A DNA stretch of 64,000 nucleotides, from NCBI GenBank assembly GCA_951640165.1, contig OX621244.1:16572001-16636000 (forward strand), in the 5' to 3' direction. The DNA is from Pseudoips prasinana. Its lineage: Eukaryota; Arthropoda; Insecta; Lepidoptera; Nolidae. Made by a program: the position numbers and the translations under genes. Under the pieces are notes generated by a model. That model saw only the letters and a list, made by a program, of their open reading frames with translations, was not told the origin of the DNA and did no database searches. Positions 1 to 11,310 of this stretch are shown in pieces (position 1 is the stretch's first letter; every line of letters starts with the position of its first letter).

Positions 1-1846
1 GCTAAATCAAAATCAACCCCGAAGCGATCATATTCTATTACAGCTTCTATAGTAAGTTATCATTTCGATGGAAATTTTCAACTCGCCTGCTTTCTAAGAT
101 TCTGTAGGGTGCATTGATGTTTATTTTATTTGCAAGTATTGTATTAACGACTAAAGTTTTGCATACGGGTTTATTTTTATACGTAAACTCTGTATCGTAT
201 GATTATGATATGTATGAGATTGATTTAATGTTTTGAAGAGCTTTAGAACGACATGGTCTTAAACAACAAAAAAAATTGCAAGTGATTTTTTCAATTGTTG
301 TCATTGTTCAATTCACACCAACGAAGAAAATTCGTTTCGAACTTATAGTGATCAATTCTCCTATGACTTCATTGGCGTCAATTTCGGATTTTTTATGCAA
401 AGGTTCCGTCCGTATTTTACGCATTAGATATTTTAAAAACGACGCAGCATACACCGTAATTTATATCCTTTACCGTTACTTTGTAAATAAACCGTTGTAC
501 AAAAACTTTCATCCCCTATAATTCATTCATTCGTATGGGCAGTGGTTACCCTAATGTCGGCGTCGTACTAGTTGCTCAATATGCCACAGACTTGACTTAT
601 CAACTGGTTTCTAATGACTACAGCCTTACAGCTTTGAATGCCCTCCAAAGCATGGATAAACTCAGAAATAAACCACTTTTGCGGTCATATTGCTATTGGA
701 TCGGTGAGAAAAACTAGATAGGAACATCTATTTAATGTTATGCTTAGTTTACACCAGAAGTCTTAAATTTACTATTATAACTATCAATCCCTATTTTACC
801 CTCGTAGGTTTCTTTTATTTATAACTAGAAGCCTTATTACTACTTTCATGTTTATACTTTAAAAATTTACAAACACAATAGCCAAAACCGCCTTTTCATA
901 CATTTTTTAGCGGAATAGTTAAAAATCCTTCTTTAGTAGAGGATGCGTGTACCTACTAAATTCATAATTACAGTTCTAAAATAAATAGAACCAACTCTAA
1001 CCTTTCTTAACAACAAGCGATTTGAAAATAATCTCTATGGAATCTTTCTGAATGCATTTCCTTCGAATAAAGAATGATTATCAAAATCAAATCATATATA
1101 CCTGCTTTACCATCGTCGTATACAAAAGGACCCCAGTCTAAAGGATCTGGAGTCTTTTCCCGATGCCGTAAATAAACTTAAGAGAACCTTTAAAGAGTGC
1201 CATGTCCCGCTATGGCTTGAATTGGCCGATTTGATAGATGCAATTACCCGTTCGCCTTCCCATACAGGTTAATTAATTTATCGTTAACCCACACAAGGCG
1301 AAGCACACATAGGCACAGCGGCGTCTTCTCATCAAACGAGTAACTTTACTCATGTCCGCGAGTTTCGCGAGTCCACTGCGCACGACCAAGACTCACGATC
1401 GAACACCATGATCGAAATACGTGTGCAACCAGCCTGTATTACCATAAACGATTTACAGTATGATGACTCTTTTAGTTCGCGTGGAATATGAATTCGATCG
1501 TGTATTACACGAAATCGAATACGTCGACGAAAACAAAAATAACATGTGGTTGAAATAATAAAGATGCATTGTTCTTTAAATGAACATAAAAATGCTGTGG
1601 ACTACTTCAGTCTTGTTTCATTTGTAAGACAAAAGAAATCACGGTCGGAATATGTATGTCGGCCAAATGCCATAATTACAAAAGGTTGTAGGCACTGCCG
1701 TATGAATGCTCACACCTCTTTATAAAGCACTTGCCTATGGCGTGTCTGTCAGTAATACGGCTTGTAATGACTCACGGTGGGCAAATACAGGAGGATTTCA
1801 CATTTTCTTCTCTGAAACTAACGTGTAGTAATAAATAAATATCATA
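1..1846. other. Intergenic sequence, no gene recognised
   Basis: AT-rich non-coding DNA. Open frames here are short, with no recognisable domain. A less AT-rich, complex stretch at about 1180-1440 stands out from its surroundings and could be a conserved non-coding element, but the sequence alone does not show that. Confidence 0.5.
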
Positions 1847-2096
1847 GCCAGGTGCTCTCACCAGTCCGTAAGTGATTGGCGAGGTTAAGCAACTAGGCTC
1901 GCGGTCAGTTCATAGATGGGTGACCACCAAAGTGGTTTGATTTCTGAGCGTCTCGGTGCTCTGGAGGCTAGGTTAAGCTGGTGGTCCCGGTTAGAGACAT
2001 TAATTATGCGGCAGTCGTTAAGCCATGACAGAGGTCTACTGGGCGGCTTGACCAACTCTAACACTAGGGTAACCACTGCCCATACGATAAGTAAGT
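1847..2096 (+). repeat. 5S-rRNA-derived SINE-like element
   Basis: Positions about 1880-1926 resemble the internal-promoter part of 5S rRNA: a box-A-like GGTTAAGCAACT near 1883, then GCGGTCAG, then a C-box-like GATGGGTGACC at 1915-1925. The flanks do not match the rest of 5S rRNA, so this is a retroposed or derived element (SINE3-like), not a 5S gene. The element appears to end in CACTGCCCATACGATAAG. A more diverged relative at 26314-26627 shares the leading AGCCAGGTG and this terminal block, which helps set the ends. Confidence 0.65.
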
Positions 2097-2099
2097 AAT

Positions 2100-2645
2100 A
2101 TCTTGGTAAAACTAATACATTGCCATCTGATCCCAAACTAGACAAAGCCTGAATCGTGGCACCCAGACAACTGATGTACTGAAATTTACATATAAGTATT
2201 TCAAAATAAACATGTATCAGTATATTTACATTTATCAGAATGTTTAACAGTTGTCTGAGCACAGAATAAAAAGTTCCAAAAGTTCCAAAAAACAGATGGC
2301 TGTGTATTAGTTGTCCCGTACATATTAAAGACTAGCTGTGCCCCGCGGTTTCACCCGCGTTAAACTTTATAAATTATAGCCCATGTGTTAATCCAGGGTG
2401 TCAGCTAACTCCATACCAAGTTTTACTAAAATCGCTCCAGCCGTTTAGACTTAAAGAAGTAACAAACATACACACTCACACACTCACAAACTTTCGTCTT
2501 TATAATATTAGTGTGATAAATTACAACCAGACACAGCAAATAACTGTGCTTATCACACAAGGATTTGTCCTAGATGGGGATTGAACCCATGACCTCTGGC
2601 TAAGCACTCAGGATCAATAACCACTTGACCAACAGGCCAGTCGGT
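2100..2645 (-). repeat. tRNA-headed SINE (family A) interrupted by a Helitron
   Basis: Read on the minus strand, 2643-2558 has a tRNA-like head (GGCCTGTTGGTCAAGTGG, then a B-box-like GGGTTCAATCCCC). The body has GTCTGGTTGTAATTTATC, and the 3' domain with TTTGGGATCAGATGGC lies at 2119-2140. The body is split by a Helitron at 2332-2516. A stray plus-strand tail fragment at about 2292-2318 shows further rearrangement. The same family occurs at 11100, 22816, 30604, 46424, 51676 and 54465. Confidence 0.65.
2332..2516 (-). mobile_element. Non-autonomous Helitron, 185 bp
   Basis: On the minus strand it starts TCACACTAATATTATAAA and ends with a GC-rich segment followed by CTAG. It sits between A and T, as Helitrons do: on the plus strand the left flank is A (2331) and the right flank T (2517). 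It encodes no protein. It lies inside a SINE and so is the younger insertion. The copy at 8410 shares most of its sequence. Confidence 0.65.
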
Positions 2646-5087
2646 AATTGTAAAATATAATGTATTTATCCTCAGACTTCGGAAAACACATTTTAATAGA
2701 GTTCGAGTTCATAAAACGAGGAGGTTATCAGTTCGACTATATCTACATGTTCATTTTGAGATGGACACATATGCGTTCTGTTTAAAACGGATTAAGAACG
2801 ACTTATAAATAAAATTTAAAGTCAGTTGTTTTCCCTTCAAATAGTAATTATAATTCTTGATAGATTTTAGTAATGGTACGTTTTTATGAAAATATACATA
2901 TTATCTTATTCTATCTGCTGTATGAATTATATCGTGTCTCTTTATATCGCTGAACCAACTTTGAGATGTTATGTGTTGACGTGAACTTATCTACTCAAGA
3001 AAAGATATAATTTTCAAGTATTATTTTTACATAATTCACTTTATTTTGCACTACATAGAGCCGCAACCAAGTCCGAAAATACGGACAGTATGAGCTTCGA
3101 TTTACCTAATCTGCTGTTCCTTGCGCTAGTCACAGGTGGGTTAAGCTAAGTTTCTAAAGCGAACGACCTGTCCTCAAATATAGCACTCTCTATATAACAG
3201 AAGCCAGATATAACAGACAATATGAGCTTTGTTTTAGAATACTAATCATAGTAAGAAGTAGATCAAATGGTGGATTCACATCGTCGTGTAAAGTATCCGG
3301 TGATAATCATTTCCTTTTATTTTATACATAAATAATTTCCACTGCAACCTGGGACTACTCTCTTTAAATCCATCCATCCATGATAGCTTCCAATTCTTAC
3401 TCATCTCACCCAATTCAGAATAAGAATACTGCGTATTTATTATGTTTTACATAAGTGATTGTACCAACCTCTTAATCTAATTAATTATTTAAATTTACAC
3501 GCATTCATAGACAATACAAAGCAAAAAACATGACTGTGATAGAACATGACAGGAAACTTGACATAATGACCTACAAATGAGTAACCTGATGTATCACTTC
3601 GATATAATCGTAGATGCTTTGTTATCATTAGAATTAAACGTGAAGTTAAGCGATCCGTCATTGCGTAGGGGCGCACGATAATCGCGGGCGACATAAGTAG
3701 CCTCCGAGCTGGGCATGCATCATTTGCCGGCCGTCGGGTGCGATTAACTTCCGCGCGCTGACACGGGTGTCGGTCAGACCGTATGTAATTACAAATTGGG
3801 CTTCTGCGAACATCGCCTTAACGAGACACACTCCTCCATATTTGTATTCCATCCATTAACCCAACATTGAATAGTAAAACGAGATTAATAGCATATTAAC
3901 TGTTAGTTAATCTAACTTTTCAGGTTAACAGATGTAATTAAGATATCATATTCTTACAATCAAAAAGCGGAGAGACTCTATTGAACTTTATAGACAATAA
4001 CAAATGACTAACGGTTCGTCGACGGAACGCCCTTTAAAGAGATGTATTAAAACATTCCTCGCAAACGAGCCTCTAATCCTGCATTTCCATAAATAACAAA
4101 TCAATCCTTTTCAAACTCGACTGGGAAGGCAAAAAAGAAGCATAAACATAAACCAATAAACACTTACTTGCTGTTGTACATAACAAATGTGATGGACTCC
4201 CGTGGCGATCGAATAACTTCGAAAGAGGTCGGACATTTAATTTTAGTTTTATAATATAAAGGACATATTGTGTTAGATAAAGGATGGGTTGTAATAGTGT
4301 CGCGTCATCCACATTAGTAATGCGCCTCCTGGCGGGGGTCGCGTCACACAACACAATCAAACACACTAGCTGTTTCTCTCGTGTACTTTAAATATAAAAA
4401 AAAATACAAAATAAATTAATTTTAAGATTTCTTTCTCCGAGTCGGCCCCACTCGAAAATATTTATTCAAATAAGTTGCCATCAAACCGACCGTAAAATCA
4501 CGCAGACGGTTGAGGACCTAGACAGTTTTATTAATATTAAACGAACGCTTCAGTTGACACAAATTGGCGATAACCAAAGCGAATATGTCATAAAATATTT
4601 GTTTCCCTTTACGTTTATTATTTGTAGCCATCCCTTGAAAGAAAATCGTTATAACCTTCAATGAGACTGGTTTATCTGCTATATAACAGTGAGGTTAAGT
4701 AATAAAATGCATATAATTAATATACACAGTAGGTATACAAGTTAACAGCTGCAGTAAAAGTTTCCATAGTACTTATCAGCATATCGATATCTGTGAGCAA
4801 ATTTTGCGGAGCCACTATTATAGATCATGCTATAAAAATAAGTAAAATAACCCAAGCTAACTAAGCCCCTAGCAAAGAATGCAATTTGTTAACATGTACT
4901 CGACAACTTGTACTCGATCTGACCAGAGTAAATAAGCTGACCTGTTCATTTCTATCAAAGAAACTGGAGGACTTTTAATTGCAGTATGGCCGTGAGCCGA
5001 TAGTAAGTGACGCCATCATAGACCCAACTGAAGCAAACAGCTCGATTGGGGAAATGCCTCCACCTTAAATATTATTTTGTAAGTAAC
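2646..5087. other. Intergenic sequence, no gene recognised
   Basis: AT-rich and mostly featureless. A GC-richer, complex patch at about 3655-3800 is the only distinctive part. It contains short open frames but no recognisable protein, so it may be a conserved non-coding block or an old repeat fragment. Confidence 0.45.
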
Positions 5088-5372
5088 ATCATCCGCAGGC
5101 AAACCAAAGTAACCGACATAGCCGTAAGAATTGCCAAGCTGAAGTGGCAGTGGGCAGGGCACATAGCTCGTAGAGCCGACGGCCGCTGGGGCAGAAAGGT
5201 TCTCGAGTGGCGACCACGAACCGGAAGACGCAGCGTGGGCAGGCCCCCTACAAGATGGACCGATGATCTTGTGCGGGTCGCTGGAAATCGCTGGATGCGG
5301 ATAGCGCAAGACCGGCAATTGTGGAGATCTTTGGGGGAGGCCTTTGTCCAGCAGTGGACGTCTTTCGGCTGA
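5088..5372 (+). pseudogene. RTE-like LINE, C-terminal end of endonuclease-reverse transcriptase
   Basis: The translated frame carries the tail found at the end of many insect non-LTR endonuclease/reverse transcriptases: RIAKLKWQWAGHIARR, then GRPPTRWTDDLVRVAG, then a short WR..GEAFVQQWT ending and a stop at the end of this interval. Only about 95 residues remain. The endonuclease and reverse transcriptase domains are absent, so this is a 5'-truncated dead copy, as target-primed reverse transcription usually leaves. The ATG at 5046 lies outside the homologous part and is not a real start. A related decayed tail is at 28842-28965. The family assignment is from recognition of the tail, without a search. 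Confidence 0.75.
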
Positions 5373-5432
5373 TAAGATGATGTTGAACATCATCATGATG
5401 TCGTCCACTGCTGGACAGAGGCCTCCCCCAAA
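5330..5432. repeat. Tail-to-tail inverted pair of RTE 3' ends
   Basis: A 31-bp arm at 5330-5360 (starts TTTGGGGGAGGCC) is the reverse complement of 5402-5432 with one mismatch. The 41-nt loop contains GAT/ATC-rich sequence like the microsatellite tails of this LINE group. The left arm is the end of the LINE coding remnant. The right arm is a second copy pointing the other way. Confidence 0.75.
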
Positions 5433-8270
5433 AGGTTTCTATAATGTTGACATTTGGAGGGGTTTCCTCTAGTCACCGCGTTTGGCATGCGAGTTGGTGA
5501 CAGCATCTAGATAGTAGCTAGTACACAGGTGACGCTGCTGCCCGACTACCTACCTACCTTGGTGTATCCCTTAGTAGCCTTTTACAACAGCCATGGGATG
5601 GTATGCGGTGGCCCTGGTATTATTTCTAGGCCGAAAACCTCACGGCTAGTAACATAATTAGATATGTTAATGTTGTGGTCTTGCGGGTGAGTAAGGTCAC
5701 CAGAGCTCATCGGTCAAGGGGAAAGGTAATGGTCAATGCATAAGTGATGTGACTTGTTAGTATAAAAAGAGATTTGAAATTCCTAATCACAAATAACCAC
5801 TTTAAGAACATTTGCTGACACTATACACATTAAAAAGTAGATATATGTATATATAGATTAGTGTAGTTGTTGCACATGAAAACAAAATATAAATAAGTAA
5901 GAAAATAGAATATGAAATTAACGGCTTTACTACGTTATATGGACCAGAATTTCAAGAAACCAGATAACCGTAGCAGGTGTACAAGTGCAAACAAAAACTA
6001 AGCAGTTACCAAATCGGGTGTAAGAGAGAATAGGCAGCAGTCTTTGTACAAATTGAATAAGTACCCGCACTTCCCAATAAATTTATAGTTAACATCTTAC
6101 TTAATTCTCCAAAACTGCGTTGTTTCTACGAACTCAACAACAAAGCAGTTAATTAACCCGTAATTTATATAAATGGGCCCGGTCGCAATTCGTATAACAA
6201 TTTATTTGTGATAGTAGATCTTTTATAAGAATACTAATCGTTACAAAAAAGGGCCAAGCAACAGAATAAGGTTGGACATTAATTCAAAGATGTCAGACAT
6301 TGAATACATTTAGACATTGAATTAGTATAATATCTTTCTTTTCTGGACACAAGTGAATATGCATTTTAGTTTTTTTTTTTAACCAACCGAGTGTAATCAT
6401 CAAACGGCTAATAGTAAGCGGTTGCCGTGACCTATTTGCGTTATAGGCTACGGCAACCACAATAACAGTTAAGGCTCAGAAATGCGTGGTTGATGTGCCC
6501 TATGTTTACTTGGAATCAGTCACGCGTTGCCGACCCTTTGCGCATATTCGATGAGCTCAACAACCAAACCTGTCTAATAACCAACGCCACAACATTAAGA
6601 TTATAATTATATCACCTGAAATGTATCTTGTAAGGTAGAAGCACTTTTACAGTCAAGCTGCTTTTGGACCGAAGGAGCGCTATCTTACTTAATATTTACC
6701 AACTACATTGAGACATTAGCACATTCGGGGTTCGGTCACCAGTACCATTAAAGGTTTTTGATGACTTTTGTGATATTTCGAGATTGTTCTAGTTACTAGA
6801 AGATAGCTGATGAAAAGGACTTTAAACAATTCTTAATGCATAACTGACTTTATATTTCCAGAAAGAAGAAAAAGGGTAGCGCTAATAAAAATAAATAAAT
6901 TCGTGATAGAAAAAACGAGATAGGTGAAGAAAAGGACAGAAAAATTGGAACGCCAGCGAAGCTCCTAGGAATAAAAAATACCATTTCAAAACTTTTCATA
7001 TAAGCAGTATATCGACCCCATATGTTAATTTAAGTGAAAACAAAGGTGAATCCAGAAGAAGTAAAAATAAAAAACTACATCGGGACACTCGCACAGTACT
7101 CTTCGCAGGGACTCTGTAAGTGCGCCACGTGTGAACTCTCACGCAGTGCTTCTTGCCGGGACTCATATTGCGTTTAAGTGTGTTCCGTGATCTTAGTGAT
7201 GCACCAACTGACATTGTCGTCATAATAAAGGCTCCGTCCACAAACACTTGTTGTCTTTGTTGACTCGCGACCAGAGATTAAATAAAAATAAAAGAAGTTT
7301 CATTGTTTGTATTATTATAGTACCCTTAAATTGGTAATTTGTTTTAGTATTTCGTCTGATTAAGTGCCGCGTATTACATTGTCATAGATACCTAAACTTT
7401 CTAGTTAGTTTCACTTACTTACTCCATTAGCAAAATACCTATTTGGAAAGAGGCCGTCAAACGATCATTCCTGATGAAATAATCTAGGAGCATTCATATT
7501 TCAAGATAACCCATTAAAAGTCTGTCGAAGTCGGTCGCGCGGCTCGCCAGCGAATGGCTAATGTGGGTAATTTGTTCGACAAGTAGGGCAGAGTTACAAA
7601 CTACCAGCTATGCGATAGGCGATCATTCAAAGTATGGAATGTCAGTGAGAATGGCGACGATTACTCTTCAAAACGAGAAGTTTATAATATAACTATGAGC
7701 GTGGCCAATTAAATGAGGCGACGGGACACGAACTCCGTGTCTCCACTTCGCCTATGTTGACATATTTCATGAACGCTATAATTTTCAATTATATTTCAAA
7801 ATATACTGGCGAGGTTCCGGTATTATCGATTGTAAGCAGTAATGTCATCATCCCACGCCAGTAAATGTCGGGTTTCGACTGGCGTAAATATTTTATTACC
7901 TTTTTATAACATTTTTTTTCGTATCTTCCTTGTAAGTATTCTGATTTTATGAACTACATTGTGTGCTATAACAAACATATTAAGAGTTATTAATGTGAAC
8001 GGGTTTTTTGTATCATACATAACAATACATTAATATATTTTTTTGTGAATATATAAATACATTTAAGTATAAATATTAAAAACATTTATTTTCTAACATA
8101 AATTTAGAGATAGTTTGCATTAATTTTATTTGTTTATGAAGCGTATCAGTCTTGGATTGGTCGTTAATTAGTAACCTTACTGAAATGTTTTAATCTACTC
8201 AGGTTTATTGCAAAATATTGTACAACTTAAAGAATCTGGGTTAGGCAGGTATTTTTTAAAGTTCCGTAAT
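5433..8270. other. Intergenic sequence with short repeat fragments
   Basis: No gene recognised. About 5520-5650 resembles a GC-richer interspersed repeat with CCATGGGATGG and GGCCGAAAACCTCACGGC. About 5684-5755 shares ACCAGAGCTCATCGG with a fragment at 15623-15765. About 6410-6460 contains the inverted pair GGTTGCCGT/ACGGCAACC. The stretch 7500-7870 is more complex than its surroundings but carries no identifiable feature. Confidence 0.45.
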
Positions 8271-8316
8271 AAAAGTGCAAAGACCCTTATGGCCCCATAT
8301 GGGTCTTTGCACTTTT
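8271..8316. repeat. Perfect 16-bp hairpin
   Basis: AAAAGTGCAAAGACCC (8271-8286) is followed by a 14-nt spacer and its exact reverse complement (8301-8316). The spacer itself pairs as TATGG/CCATA, leaving a two-base tip. There is no U-run of the kind expected of a bacterial terminator, and none would be expected in this organism. Confidence 0.85.
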
Positions 8317-8409
8317 CCGATATCATATAATCTACAACAGCGGTATATTTCAGCAAGTATATTAATTATCTAGACACGCGGTAGCGGGTCAATGATGATT
8401 TATTAACAA

Positions 8410-8650
8410 CTAGCTGTGCCCCGCGGTTTCACCCGCGTTAAACTTTATAAATTATAGCCTATGTGTTAATCCAGCCCGGATTAACACATAGGCTCTAATT
8501 TATAAAGTTTAACGCGGGTGAAAGCTAACAAAATAACAAAGGGTCAGCTAACTCCCTACCAAAATTTTATTAAAATCGATCCAGTCGTTTAGTCGGGAAG
8601 AAGTAACAAACATACACACTCACAAACTTTCGCTTCTATAATATTAATAA
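8410..8650 (-). mobile_element. Non-autonomous Helitron with internal foldback
   Basis: Same family as 2332-2516: CTAG at 8410-8413 on the plus strand with A at 8409, and the matching outer part CAAACTTTCGCTTCTATAAT at the right. The right terminus has drifted and the exact end is unclear. Unlike the other copy it holds an inserted inverted duplicate: 8427-8472 and 8478-8523 are reverse complements with one mismatch over 46 bp and a 5-nt loop. Confidence 0.65.
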
Positions 8651-8660
8651 TTTATATTAA

Positions 8661-8758
8661 TAATTGAAAAAGATATAAAAAATACTACGTAATTGTAATC
8701 ACATTATCACATAATGTGATTACAATTAAGTAGTATTTTTTTATATCTTTTTTAATTA
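8661..8758. repeat. Near-perfect ~46-bp hairpin with 5-nt loop
   Basis: The left arm 8661-8706 and right arm 8712-8758 are reverse complements with two mismatches and one single-base indel. The loop is TCACA. The arms are AT-rich but not simple repeats (core ACTAC.TAATTGTAATCACATTA). It is either a miniature foldback element or a local inverted duplication. No target duplication was identified. Confidence 0.85.
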
Positions 8759-10597
8759 TTTTATACATACATTGTGCACAGTCTACGATGTACGCAGTAT
8801 TTGGTGTGCGAGTCCGACACGCACTTGGACGGCTTTTTATATAGGTAGTGTAATGATCAAAATATAGTGAGGTTCTTCACCTCAAATTGGCAAATATAAG
8901 GTGCGCGGGCGTCGCGATTTCGCGAAGTCCCGCTGTGCAACCCAGCCTCAGGACTCACCAGTTTAATTTATCGTGAACAATCACATTACCATATCACTAA
9001 TATAATACGGCCGAATCTGCGTATGAACCTTAAACGGTTTCTCGATTCCTTTGTTATCCAAAATTTATGAATTCTGTAGGCGCTTTCGTATCACGCCTGC
9101 AGTCGCAGCCCGTGGCCGAGATACTTTATAAGCATTGTTTTACAATCTTCTTACAAGGGATTTACAGGAAACTGACAATATGGTGAGATATCGGCACGCG
9201 CCGGGTTTGCACAGATGGTATTATTCCTCGAACGCTTTTAAAATCCATATTCCGAGTAGCTTAGTGGAATAGGAATAAGGTTTTGTAACAGAAAAGAGTG
9301 TTATTCCCGTTATTTCAAAAGTAGATTCTGCTTTACATTTAATTTGCGTATTTACTTAATATCTACAATAACATACTCCTTCTATTTCACTCTCTTTTTA
9401 TAGTTACCTTCCGCCATTGATAGAAAAAGTCAACTGCTATATGACCGTTGCGAGCTTTTTGAACTCATTCATACTTTCTCTTCCTTCTCCTTTTGCTAAT
9501 AGTAATAATACTCTTGGGACAGCGTACCTACTAGCTAAAGAGTAGCTTATGCTATCCGTTATATCTGGGTTAACAACAATGACAAGTCAGACATGGAATA
9601 GCATACTAGATTTATCTATTATTCTGTCCCTAAGTCCCTATTGTCCATTATGCCTAGGTAAAGTAAACAACTGCATTATCACAATTTTGTGATCAAAGTA
9701 AGGACCTACTTCATATTCATATATTACTTCATATTCATATATCATTCGATGATAAAATGGTGATAATGGGATCACAAAATGCTGTTAAGTTTTTACATGA
9801 ATTCGAAAGTCAGATTGTATTCCAATACAAATCAGGATTGTATTTAAATTAAACTGTTTTTGAATAAGTACAAAGAACCCGACAAGATAAACTTACAGAA
9901 CAATATTAAACCACCAAATAGTTACTAGTAAAATAAAGGAATCCCACAAGATATCTAGATTTTAATCGGGTTTAAAGTGTTTGCAATACGGCGATTTTTG
10001 ATTCTTACAAACATCATATCTGCGAACTTAATAGTTAATAGATATTTACATGTAACGTTTTAATTCAGACTATACATAATATTTTTTTTTACTTATGCCG
10101 AAATGCGGGTTACAAACTATCCACAGCGGCCACCCCACAAACCTCGAAATTTATAATGACATATTAAAATTTTTATGGCAATCTACTATTAGTAAAGCGA
10201 TCCAAAAATGTGAAACAAAAGCTAACATGCCAAACCCTACGTAGGTTATTATTAACAACAAAAACCCATCATATTAAAGTAATATTCAAATCAAGTGAGT
10301 ACAAAAGAATCCCATCTCGCAGCTCAAGTTTCAAAGAATGCGTGTTGTATGGGTACGGGGTAGGGTTACACAATACGCACCCATCGCGGTGCTGGGAGCT
10401 AGGGAACCTCGGCATGTAAATTGGTTAACAATAAGCTTGCTTTTTTGCCTAATTCCCGCTGACATTGCTGGTTCACCCCTCTCCTTACGGACTATAGACT
10501 TAGGACGCAATATTGAGATTTTTCAATAAGGAACGGAACTTTCCTTCCAAAAATCGTCAGTTAAGGAAAAAGGGTTATGCACTGCAACGCGATTTAT

Positions 10598-10790
10598 TTT
10601 TATCCGACTTCAAAAGGAGGAGGTCCTCAAGTTCACCGGTTTTTTTTATGTATGTACACCGATTACTCGGAGATTTATGATCCGATTTACGTGATTCTTC
10701 TTTAGTTTGATGCGGAATAGTAGCCATTTGGTCCCATAAAAAATTGACATAGTTCGGCCCAGTAGTTTTTATTTTATGAACATTTTTCAC
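10598..10790 (+). repeat. Interspersed repeat common in Lepidoptera (CGACTTCAAAAGGAGGAGG type)
   Basis: Contains CCGACTTCAAAAGGAGGAGG, then a stretch with CACCGATTACTCGGAGATTTATGA, TTTGGTCCCATAAAAAATTG and TTCGGCCCAGTAGTTTTT. I recognise this series as a widespread lepidopteran interspersed repeat, probably part of a retrotransposon tail. The family name and the exact ends cannot be fixed from one copy. Confidence 0.55.
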
Positions 10791-11099
10791 TTCTCGCCTT
10801 TCTATTATATATCAAAGTGTCTGTGGTATATCCCCAGTAATAAACACGTGGAATATCCTAGAAACTTATTTGTTATTTGCTTTTTTTTTTTCATTTCATA
10901 TAAGATCCATAGCATTATAATTGTCTTACTTCTTCAATTTTACATAAGTTTTGTTTCTGACAAGGCTTTTAAGCATAATCAGAGTTGAGCAACACATAAG
11001 TCAAGTAGGTATTGAAACTGCCCAACGCTTAACAAACGCTTAGCGTCGGGCGAGCCGTTAGCTTGTTTTCTGGCTATGTTATAGCAATAGCAAACAATT

Positions 11100-11310
11100 A
11101 TGACGGGCCGGTCGTGGGTTCGATTTCCACCCAAGACAGATATCTGTGTACATGAACATGTTTGTTTGTCCTGAGTCTGGGTGTAAATATCAATATAACT
11201 ATGTATTTACAAAACAAAGTAGTATGTCAGTCATCTGGTATCCATAGCACAAGCTCTGCTTAGTTTGGTATCAGATGGCCGTGGTGTGAATCATGCCCCA
11301 GGATATATTA
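11100..11310 (+). repeat. tRNA-headed SINE, family A
   Basis: B-box-like GTGGGTTCGATTTCCACCC near 11115 is followed by TGTTTGTCCTGAGTCTGGGTG, GTCATCTGGTATCCATAG, CTCTGCTTAGTTTGGTATC and AGATGGCCGTGGTGTG. This is the same domain order as the copy at 22816. The 5' half of the tRNA-like head is degraded. Confidence 0.7.

Noticed and set aside
1880..1926. A genuine 5S rRNA gene
   Set aside because: Only the internal-promoter part resembles 5S rRNA. The expected ~120-nt ends and their pairing are missing.
10575..10790. A minus-strand 71-codon gene
   Set aside because: It lies almost entirely within an interspersed repeat.
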